A stretch of 64,000 nucleotides of DNA, from positions 1 through 64,000 of the forward strand of contig NZ_JSYZ01000010.1 in assembly GCF_001293465.1 (NCBI RefSeq). The letters are read 5' to 3'. The DNA comes from Pseudomonas asplenii. GTDB taxonomy: Bacteria; Pseudomonadota; Gammaproteobacteria; Pseudomonadales; Pseudomonadaceae. The translations under genes and the position numbers were made by a program. The notes below the pieces were generated by a model, which was not told the DNA's origin, did not search any database, and saw only the letters and a program-made list of their open reading frames with translations. Shown here in pieces: positions 37,601 to 45,600 of the stretch. Within the stretch, counting starts at the first letter, position 1, and each line of letters opens with the position of its first letter.

Positions 37601-39355
37601 GACCTTGCTCGCAACTTGCCACCATTTCGACGCGCGTGGCGCCTCGCTTCGCTCCACACGGCACTCGGTACGGCGATAGGGATAGGCAGGCAAATGCAGA
37701 CGCCGCGAGTTCGCCGGAAACAGATCGCTGAAATCCACGGCCTCGCCTACCAACCAAGCGCTTACGCGAGACTCCAGCTCACTCTCTGCAACCTTAGCAG
37801 ACCGGCCTTGCTCCAGTTGCAGGAGCAAATCGTCCAGGTCCGTGCAAATGAACGCCGCGCGACAGTCATAGCATTTTCGCCCCACGCTCAGGGTATAAGC
37901 CAAGTCAGCCAAATCAGGTCTATGTGTCATGACGAAGACCTGTAGCGCCTTCACGACCTCCTCCAGAACCTCCGGTCGATGCGCACTCAGTAGAATTGGC
38001 AAGGCCGGGGGCGCTTGGAGCAGCCGGGGAACAGGTTCGGGGGCCGGCTCCAGGACCACAAAGACATTCGTGCCACCCATACCGAGGGAGTTCACCCCCA
38101 CATAGCGCGCCTGCTCCGTGTCGAACAGCGCGCCTGCACTGGGGACAACATGGAATGGCGAGGTTTTCCATGGAATCAGCGGGTGGCCTTCTCTGAAGCC
38201 GATCTGAGCGGGTCGTTTACGCTCGGATACGCACAAGGCAGCCTTGATCACACTGGCTATGCCGCTGGCACTGTCGAGGTGCCCGATATTCGCCTTCACG
38301 GAACCCAGGGCGCAGTACGGCTCATGATCCGAGGTCGCACCGAAGGCCCTGTGCAGAGCATCGAGTTCAATCGGGTCTCCCAACGCCGTACCGGTGGCAT
38401 GCGCCTCGATGAATGCAAATGCCTTGGGGTCTGCCTGGGCTGTAGCAAGGGCGAGACGAATCGTTTCAACCTGTCCCTCGACCGAAGGCGCTGCGTAGCC
38501 GACCTTACGTCGCCCATCATTGCCACAGGCACTCCCGGCAATGGCGCAATAGATGGAATGATTGTCACGCACGGCATCGTCCAGTCGCCTGAGTACAACG
38601 ACTCCGACGCCACTTCCACCTACCGTACCGGTCGCGTCCGCGGAGAAAGGTCGACAGTGGCCATCCTTGGAATAGACCCCTCCCTCCCGATAGACATGAC
38701 CTTGACGCTGCGGGAAGATAATCGATGCCCCGCCGACAACCGCCACGTCGCATTGGTAGGTCGCCAGGGCCAGGCACGCGAAATGCAGCGCTGCCGCCGA
38801 ACTGGAGCAGCCGCTTCCGACACTGACAGCAGCGCCAGTGAGCCCCAGTCGAAAGGCGATGGTGGTCGCAATATGGTCCTTGTCGTTACCCAGCAAGGCA
38901 CCGAGCCCGTCCATGTTCTCTTCGAGCAAGTGTTCCAGCAGGTAGGTGCTCATGCTGGCGGAAAAGAACACGCCGACCTTGCCGTCACCGGTTTTCATCC
39001 CCGCGCAGCCAGCATCCTCCAGGGCCTCATGAGCGCATTGCAGCGCAATGCGCATCTGCGGGTCCAATCGTCGGGCCTCGCCAAGGGTATAACCGAAGAG
39101 CTCGTAGTCGAACGCATCGACATCCGGCATAACGGCTTCGGCACCGACTACCCCGCCATCAGGCAGCTCATTGGAGGCGAAACGACTACGGGTGCTGAGC
39201 ATGGGGTCAAATCGCTCGACAGACTCAACCCCTTCAAGCAAGTTCGTCCAGTACCGTCGCACATCCGACGCTCCTGGGAACCGGCATGACATGCCGACAA
39301 TCGCGGCTTTGCCCAGCCATTGTTCTTCATCTTCAAATCGATTCATCGTTTCCAT
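34676..39355 (-). CDS. AT-less type I PKS: KS-C-methyltransferase-KR-ACP
   Basis: The protein is 1,559 aa from ATG 39355, which overlaps the upstream NRPS by 23 bp; a longer frame to 39418 lies within that gene. The KS has the active Cys in GSGCSSS near residue 183, and His in EAHATGT and NIGHLDS. After KS comes a linker, then directly the post-AT linker VDFSDLFPANSRRLHLPAYPYRR; no GHSxG acyltransferase is present. A methyltransferase follows (ILEIGCGHLALT near 765), then a KR (VLVGGLGGIG near 1175, catalytic NFSS and GYLNAHA region). The ACP Ser is in SAGGDSL near 1504. Bleomycin's BlmVIII has the same order with AT included and makes the 4-amino-3-hydroxy-2-methylpentanoate unit from Ala and malonate. 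The upstream Ala module fits that product here. Malonyl groups must come from an AT acting in trans, none of which is in the window. Confidence 0.95.
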   Translation of the reverse strand: METMNRFEDEEQWLGKAAIVGMSCRFPGASDVRRYWTNLLEGVESVERFDPMLSTRSRFASNELPDGGVVGAEAVMPDVDAFDYELFGYTLGEARRLDPQMRIALQCAHEALEDAGCAGMKTGDGKVGVFFSASMSTYLLEHLLEENMDGLGALLGNDKDHIATTIAFRLGLTGAAVSVGSGCSSSAAALHFACLALATYQCDVAVVGGASIIFPQRQGHVYREGGVYSKDGHCRPFSADATGTVGGSGVGVVVLRRLDDAVRDNHSIYCAIAGSACGNDGRRKVGYAAPSVEGQVETIRLALATAQADPKAFAFIEAHATGTALGDPIELDALHRAFGATSDHEPYCALGSVKANIGHLDSASGIASVIKAALCVSERKRPAQIGFREGHPLIPWKTSPFHVVPSAGALFDTEQARYVGVNSLGMGGTNVFVVLEPAPEPVPRLLQAPPALPILLSAHRPEVLEEVVKALQVFVMTHRPDLADLAYTLSVGRKCYDCRAAFICTDLDDLLLQLEQGRSAKVAESELESRVSAWLVGEAVDFSDLFPANSRRLHLPAYPYRRTECRVERSEAPRASKWWQVASKVPDVPLPPQDPVTERLVEDYSAGLIRDFLLDRVTALSADPTIERAQLIDQLGLDPDYQRFGEYLVESMLARGLLLGEQSMLQASALMGLPQSSQLAASVLERCPARAPLVRLLADLAEQRASIMCQGCPALEVLAEQGMDRLSQAIGSDVQRNAIVADQFAQVDLFLRRFCAELGRPLRILEIGCGHLALTQHLLAAPNTEHLAEYWISDESQSLVERARERLEEKVQATLGQLRFARFDIDRRPAAQSIPVDHFDVVIGFNVLHVATNLQAALANLGELINDQGVLCQIDSTDSRLSTQLIWGMLAQWWRYEDKRAHGPLLSVAGYQQLLASACGEYLLAGSPSQETESLLWWGRPNPYAKEHTYIPQWRRFTGACEQRWPTGDVVLAFVDDATLRRGIENLAEESQAKVLAVVSAASDALSPEDHIVSMGNEEHVRLAIDACLRRHGRIDRVVYAWTRPVPGGELEAAVTTSLGTLHWTAKILDQMQGDKSIEWLVISRGLFRVAGNEPVYASQSLAYDMSKMIELEYPQFHLRHVELPADGALPPAFATACTCANVSGTLAVRGRYLWQPYHAQVDLSPDEPDLDGAVLVLVGGLGGIGLTVAQALVRRFAVHLVILHRAQWLDRPESENDERQVAIRRQLATIRGQASSLQLEQLDANDREAVFAAARRIGERHSKIDGVLYLAGEIDREGVLRNRSFSMLERSIRTKTHGVTNVTEAFAHLRPDFHVNFSSIGAVLHKAKFGEAGYVIGNGYLNAHARAGAADSTCRFICINWTDWQTDGMWAYAQSEFQSRYRLNDEKRESTTDTWGDSHWLQSVSARQGVETLLRVIASDHEEVVVCAQDLPSLMAYQQQATHADYGRYLDSLKLSAAVQPGSREGGLAFVSHDTARSLAQIWEELLGVAVQGNDDNFYSAGGDSLLALRLSALVKQAHGVDLSLSTLLDTLTFGALVAYIDMKIAEKAPSSEVGIEL
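34693..34697 (-). promoter_or_regulatory. Ribosome binding site GGAGG deciding a TTG start
   Basis: GGAGG on the minus strand sits 6 nt before TTG at 34686-34684, inside the end of the PKS gene. It is the only good ribosome site near the start of the stand-alone C-domain gene, and it places the start well inside the longest open frame. Confidence 0.7.
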
Positions 39356-42300
39356 ACTTGACCTTGTGACGACGCAAAGCCGCCCGGTAGTTATTGGCAC
39401 TGCGCGAAGACGTTTCATCCATGATGGGACGAACGGTATGGTCCAGCCGAGCTGCCATTTGTTCCACTGTTGTGTAAGTGAACAGATCGATCACGCTGAG
39501 TGCATCGACACCACTTTTATTGCCCGGCAATCGGTCATGGAGCGCCAGCAGCATCAATGAATTGCCGCCGGCCTCGAAAAAGTTGGTGCGAATGTCAAAA
39601 GCCGTGTGCCCAAGCAGCTCGCCCCAGAGCTGCATGAGTAGCCTTTGGGTTTCGGTCGTCGGCTGCCCTGCTGTCAGGGCCTGGTACTCAAGCTGCTTCA
39701 ACCGCCCCCGTAGTGCTGACGCATCGAGCTTGCCAGCGGCCGTGCGTTCGAGGTGATCGCTGATGACGAAACGCTTGGGGGTCATCGCGCGAGGCAAACG
39801 TTGAAGGCAGAAGCGGCGCAAATCATGCTCCTGCAACTGTGCCGCTCTGGCCTCAACAAAGGCGACAAGCAGCCCTTCTTTCGAGCTGCCGCAGACGAAC
39901 GCAGCCGTGACCTGCGGATGATCGAGCAAAGCCCGCTCGATCTCCTCTGGTTCCAGCCTCGCGCCTAGACTCTTGAGCTGCCGGTCCCGTCGCCCGACAT
40001 AGTTGAGCATGCCGCGCCCGTCCACGAATACGCTGTCACCGGTCAAGTACATTCGCGCCCCGATCTGACCGCTAAACGGATCAGGTACAAAGCGCGCGGC
40101 GGTTAAGGCAGGCATGTCGCGATACCCACGCGCGATAGCCCCACCGATGGCCAATTCCCCTACCGCACCATCAGGCAGCCGAGTCCAGTCGTCTCGTATC
40201 ACGTAGCATTGGAGACCATCGCGAGAAACGCCAATTGGAACCGGCCCCTGGCCCACCACTTTATGAAGACTTGTGTAGACCACAGCCTCCGTTGGACCGT
40301 ACAAGTTCCACACCGAACTCTCGGGGGCCTCGCTGGTCAATAAGGCGGCCAATGCCGGAGAAAACACCTCACCGGCAACAAACAGGTGTGTCACGGACTG
40401 CAGCGAGATACCCGTTGCAAGAGCTGACCGCAGTACCGAAGGGACAGCTGCGAACCCTCCGGCGCTTAAGCCACGCAGCCGGTCATGATAGGTCTTACCA
40501 GCATCGATGTATAACGGGCAACCCGCTGCAAGGGGCGCGAACACCTCGAACAGCGACACATCAAACGACGCATGCGTCAGTACGTTGAACGCTTCGATGC
40601 GCCTGAATTCGAAAGCGTTTGTCGCCCAATGGATAAAGCTGGCGAAAGCACTATGGGAAACGCTCACCCCCTTCGGCTCACCAGTGGATCCAGAGGTGTA
40701 CATTACATAGGCCAGTGAGCTTGCATGTACAGGCACCATCGCCTCGATAACCGGGCAGGACGGCATCACCGCCAACGCCTGATCGAGCACCACCACAGGC
40801 ATGCCCATGTCTTGCGGGGCATAATTTGCCACCAAAGACGGGTCGCAGATCACCAGCGACTGGATACCGTCGCGCTGGCAGAGCATTTCTACGCGGTACC
40901 ACGGAAGGTCGGCATCGAATGGCACAACACAAGCGCCAGATCGCATCACCCCCCACATCGCACCGATCATCCGAGCGCTCAGCCGGCCCCATACCGCTAC
41001 ACAGGCTTCACCGTGCAAGGCCATGGTGGCTAGGCGCTGCGCGACGTCTGCGGAGAACTGATCAAGCTGGCCGTAGGTAACCTGTTCGGCACCGGTGATC
41101 GCGACAGCTTCGGGATTGCTACGTGCAACGTCGGCCAGCCATTGTGGCACGCTCCCTCGAGGAACCGCCTGCGCTAAAGGGTTGACTGGTCGGTGTGACG
41201 GGTAGGCTTGCCCCACCCGTTGTTCGCAGGTCAAATCATCGTTAGCACAAAGCTCGAGCAAATGCGCATAGTCGGCCAACATTTGCTCGCAGATCCCCTG
41301 GTCGAACACCTCCTGCCGATATTCAAAAGCCAAGTGCACAACACCATTGCTGCGACTTGCACACACCAAGAGGTTCGTCTTGGCCTCCCGGTTGCGCAGC
41401 CCCAACGATGAGCCTTGAACTCCCCCCAGTTGCAAGTCCATGGCCGGACCGGTCATCACAAAGAGGGTTCCGGGTAAATCGGCGCGCGCCCCGCTGTTGC
41501 GCAAGGCATGCTCGCTCAAAACGCGGTTCATCGAAGGGTAATCTGGCGACATCGCTTCCTCGACCTGCCGGGCAATGCGCTGGCATACGTCCGAAAACGC
41601 TTGATTCGGCGCTACCCTCTCGCCAATGAGCGCCAGTTGCTGCACAGGTCCAACGACACTCATCAATCGCTCGTCCAAGCGCGCCGTCACAGGGGTGATG
41701 AGTGAAACATTGCGCGTAGTCGAGTAACGTGCTTGCAACATGACGAAGGCGGCCAGCATGAAAACGAACTCTGAAACCTTCAGAGCTCGTGCGGCCTTAC
41801 TGACGGCGGCACTCGCCTCACAGCCAAGCTCACGCTGTTCCAGGGCAGTCCGATTACCGTTAGTCATGTCATTGCGCACAACACGACTTGGTTCAGCACT
41901 GGCCCGTTCCAGACGCTTTACGCATTTTTCCAACAAATGGGTCAGGCCGTCGCTGTCCCCTTGCTGACGTTCCCACTGCACGTAGTCCCGATAAGCTGAT
42001 GGCGGCGGCAATGCCACCAGGCCGTCGTTGTACAAAGCAACGAATTCCTCCAGCAACTGCGCGGTGGACCACTCATCGCACACTAGGTGGTGCAGTATCC
42101 ATAGCAGATAGCTGCTGCCGTCCCTTGCATTGATGACACGGCCTCGAAAAAGCCTGCCGTGGGCCACATCAAAAGGTCTGCTCGCCTCCTCCTCCAGCCA
42201 TCTGTGTGCGACCGCCGACGGGGCTTGGCCTGGCACATCCAGGAGCGACAGCGCGGTGAAATCCAATTCGGCGCGCAGCGAGATGACACCGACCAACTCT

Positions 42301-42689
42301 CCGCCAAAACGCACGAAGGACTGTCGCAATACTTCATGGCGCTGGACCAGCATTTGCATGCAGTTACGCACCCGATCGATATCCAACGGCCCGTTCATCT
42401 GCCAAGCCATGGGCACCGAATAACTCGCCCCTTCCCCTCCGATCACGTGAGCCGCATAGATCCGTTGCTGCGCAAGTGAGGGAGGTGCCAGGATTTGGCG
42501 CTCAGCCATCAGGCGCTCAACGAGAGCATCCCGTACTTCAGAGGCCCGAGCCTTGAGCCGATCGCTCAAGGCCCCGGCTGGGCCGGCATAACACAGCCGG
42601 CCCTCCTCGCTCCAAAGGGTAAGTCCTGCGGCAACAAGCTCCCCGGCGACCTCTGTGGCGTTACAGCGTGCCACTTTCAAGTTCTTCAT
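39333..42689 (-). CDS. NRPS module: TubC docking-C-A(Ala)-T
   Basis: The protein is 1,118 aa; its ATG at 42689 overlaps the upstream NRPS by 29 bp. Residues about 1-60 (ATEVAGELVAAGLTLWSEEG and following) look like a TubC-type docking domain. The C domain has HHLVCDEWS near 198. The A domain (YTSGSTGEPKG near 663) has selectivity residues D-V-F-A-F-A-L-V-Y-K, close to the alanine code DLFNNALTYK. The carrier motif is FFEAGGNSL with Ser near 1042, Asn replacing the usual His or Asp. The following gene encodes the KS-MT-KR-ACP polyketide synthase, so this module most likely supplies the Ala that is extended by one methylated, ketoreduced malonate, as in bleomycin. Docking to the preceding A-T-C-A-T protein is suggested by gene order. 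The Ala call is by eye. Confidence 0.93.
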   Translation of the reverse strand: MKNLKVARCNATEVAGELVAAGLTLWSEEGRLCYAGPAGALSDRLKARASEVRDALVERLMAERQILAPPSLAQQRIYAAHVIGGEGASYSVPMAWQMNGPLDIDRVRNCMQMLVQRHEVLRQSFVRFGGELVGVISLRAELDFTALSLLDVPGQAPSAVAHRWLEEEASRPFDVAHGRLFRGRVINARDGSSYLLWILHHLVCDEWSTAQLLEEFVALYNDGLVALPPPSAYRDYVQWERQQGDSDGLTHLLEKCVKRLERASAEPSRVVRNDMTNGNRTALEQRELGCEASAAVSKAARALKVSEFVFMLAAFVMLQARYSTTRNVSLITPVTARLDERLMSVVGPVQQLALIGERVAPNQAFSDVCQRIARQVEEAMSPDYPSMNRVLSEHALRNSGARADLPGTLFVMTGPAMDLQLGGVQGSSLGLRNREAKTNLLVCASRSNGVVHLAFEYRQEVFDQGICEQMLADYAHLLELCANDDLTCEQRVGQAYPSHRPVNPLAQAVPRGSVPQWLADVARSNPEAVAITGAEQVTYGQLDQFSADVAQRLATMALHGEACVAVWGRLSARMIGAMWGVMRSGACVVPFDADLPWYRVEMLCQRDGIQSLVICDPSLVANYAPQDMGMPVVVLDQALAVMPSCPVIEAMVPVHASSLAYVMYTSGSTGEPKGVSVSHSAFASFIHWATNAFEFRRIEAFNVLTHASFDVSLFEVFAPLAAGCPLYIDAGKTYHDRLRGLSAGGFAAVPSVLRSALATGISLQSVTHLFVAGEVFSPALAALLTSEAPESSVWNLYGPTEAVVYTSLHKVVGQGPVPIGVSRDGLQCYVIRDDWTRLPDGAVGELAIGGAIARGYRDMPALTAARFVPDPFSGQIGARMYLTGDSVFVDGRGMLNYVGRRDRQLKSLGARLEPEEIERALLDHPQVTAAFVCGSSKEGLLVAFVEARAAQLQEHDLRRFCLQRLPRAMTPKRFVISDHLERTAAGKLDASALRGRLKQLEYQALTAGQPTTETQRLLMQLWGELLGHTAFDIRTNFFEAGGNSLMLLALHDRLPGNKSGVDALSVIDLFTYTTVEQMAARLDHTVRPIMDETSSRSANNYRAALRRHKVKYGNDESI

Positions 42690-45600
42690 GGCGCTTCTGA
42701 CTGCCCTGCAACGCCGAATGCGCCTCCAGCGCCTCCGCCAACATGGCTATGTTATCCATCGCCGCCAGCAGTGTGCGTACTGGAATATCAACATCGAGCG
42801 TACTGCGCACCTTAGCGGCGATACGCAAGGCTGCCAGCGACTCTCCACCCAATGTCATGAAGTCGTCATGAATGCCTACGCGCTCCACATTCAGGGCAGT
42901 CTGCCAGATGCCGGCCAGCATTGCCTGCAGTGGAGACTGCGGCGCGGCGGAAGAATGGTCAGCCGCAGCCAGGGAGGCCGAATGTTCGAGAGAGGCCAGA
43001 TCGACCTTGCCGGTACTAGAGACCGGCACCGCATCGACGAACACAAACTGGGCAGGCAGCATGTATTTTGGCAGGTTCTGCTTACAGAATGCCTTGAGTT
43101 GATCCACCGAAAGCGCCTGTGCGGTATCGCGTCGTACGATGTAGGCAACCAGTTGCTTGATCCCGTTGATCGCCTTGACCACGGCGACAGCCCGGTGGAT
43201 TTGCGGATGGGTGGCTAGGACATGCTCGATCTCGCCCGGTTCGACACGGAAACCCTGGACTTTGACCAGTCGGTCGCGACGACTCAGGAACTCGATATTC
43301 CCTTCAAGATCCAGTCGCACCAGATCGCCAGTACGGTAGAGCCGAGCGCCAGGTACATCGCCGAACGGATCCGGCAGGTAGACGGCAGCCGTCTGCGCCG
43401 GAGCGCCCAGGTAGCCCTGAGCAACCCCTTCGCCACCAATGTACAACTCTCCAGGTACGCCTACCGCCACTGGATGCATGCGCTGATCTAGAACATAGAG
43501 CCTTGCACTGGGGATGGCGCGGCCGATCGGCATCGTCGAAACCGGACGGTAAGGCTGTCCTTGCCACACGCTCGCCCAGACCGTTGCCTCTGTTGGTCCG
43601 TACTCGTTGTAGACAGTGGCGCCCGGAATCGCCGCAGCACGCGCGTAGGTGTCACACGAAAGCGCTTCCCCTGCAGAGATGATCTGACGCAACTTCAGCG
43701 TGATGAAATCGTCCGTCGCCAGCAACGTATCAAGCAACGAAGGTGTGCAAAGTGTCATTGTCACCTGCGATGCACGCAGGTATTGCACAAGCCCCGCCAG
43801 GTCGAGCAGGGTTTCCTCATCGGGAATGACCAAGGTCGCGCCACCGACCAACGCCCCAAAGATAACGCCAACGGCACTATCAAAAGCTTGCGAGGACAAC
43901 AACGCGCAACGGTCCCGCCCTCCCAGCCCGTAGTAGGCAACCCGCTCACGTGTCGAACTGTCGAGGTTGGCGTGGGACACTACCGTCGCCTTGGGAACCC
44001 CGGTCGAGCCCGATGTGAAGATGACGTAGGCGGCGCTTTGAGCGCAAACAGGTACATCATCATGAATGTCCGCATCCGCATCTACATCCGAATAGCGTAC
44101 GAAACGAATCTCGCTATCCAGGCCTGGGACCAGATGAGCATACGCAGCGTCATCGCAAACGACCAGGCTCCCAGTCTGCTTGATTGCGCACGCAAGCCTT
44201 GCAGCCGGCTGATCGACATTGAGCGGTACATAGGCCGCACCGCTCTTTAGGATACCTAGCATGGCGACGATCGCAGGCAAACCACGGGACATGAGCACCC
44301 CGACCATGTCGGCGGGACGCACATGCTCTTCTTCCACCAAGTGTTTCGCGAACCGGGCCGCCATTGCGTCCAGCTCTGCATAGGTGATACGCGACTCACC
44401 ACTGACAACGGCGATGTGCTCCGGTGTGCGACGAGCATGCTCGGCGATCTGGGCCACAACCGACAGGAATGGACGCTGTTCACGTTTCAAAGCGCCAGAA
44501 GCCACACCAAGAACACGGTCGAGCTGCTCGCGCGCCAGGAAAGCATCGGCATGGTAGTCGGCCGACGGATCTTTAACCATCGCCGTCAGCACCGCCAGGT
44601 AGAAATCGCCGGCGACGTCCATCACTGCCTTGTCATAGCGCAGATTGTCGTACTCCAGGCGGATACGCAGATCTTTCTCGAAAGGCGTCAGGAAGGCATT
44701 AACGCAGAAGGGGAAAGTCGATTCAGCGTAGACCTTCAGCCCCAACATCTTGAGGTTAGGCCAACGCTCGAGCTCATCGGTGACATGATAGTGGTTGAAG
44801 AAGAACAGAGTTTCGGAAAGTGGCTCGCTACCGTGCTGTCGCTTGACCTCCGCCATAGGGTAACGACGCCTTGCCAGAACTTCATGCTCGCTGTGCAAGG
44901 TATCGAGAATCAACTCTCGCCAGCTCCCACCCGGCAGACTCATGCGAAACGCCAAGCTGTTCACGAATAGGCCAATGACCGCATGACTATCACGGTTCTC
45001 AGGCCGCCCATTGGAGACGGTGTATGACATGACATCATCCACACCGCCCAGCAGGCTCATCACCTTCATGTGAGCCGCCAGCAACACGGACTTGAGGGGA
45101 ACGGCCAGCTCACGGGCCAGTTGCTTGACGGCATCGGACAACTCGCCACTGATGGGCACTTCGAACTTGATGATCTCTCGCTGACCGAGATCCGCACGGG
45201 GTGGGACGAAACTGGGAAGGCGCATGACCGAGACATCACGCATCCGCTCATTCCAGAACTCTCGGTAGCTATCGTCGTTGACCGCCAACTGCTCAAGCAG
45301 AATCGAATCACGGAAGGTCGAGCGCAGTTCGGGCAGCTCGAACACTTCGCCACTGACACGGGCCATGTAACGATTGACCAGCTCCGTCACCATCAAGGCA
45401 TCGCTCCAGCCATCGATGATTTCGTGGTGGAAGCTGTAGCTGAGCTGGCAAGTGCCCTCTGAAAAATGATGCAGCATAAATCGAATCAGCGGGTACTGCT
45501 CGATCTCGAAGCCGCGCTTCTTTTCATCTTCCAACCAGGAGTCCACGTAATCCTGATGGGTCTGTGGGTCGACATGCCTGAGGTCGAGGTAGCCGAACTC

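Noticed and set aside
38015..39289. Plus-strand frame of 424 codons opposite the KS domain
   Set aside because: Antisense to a KS with all catalytic residues; no independent evidence for a gene.
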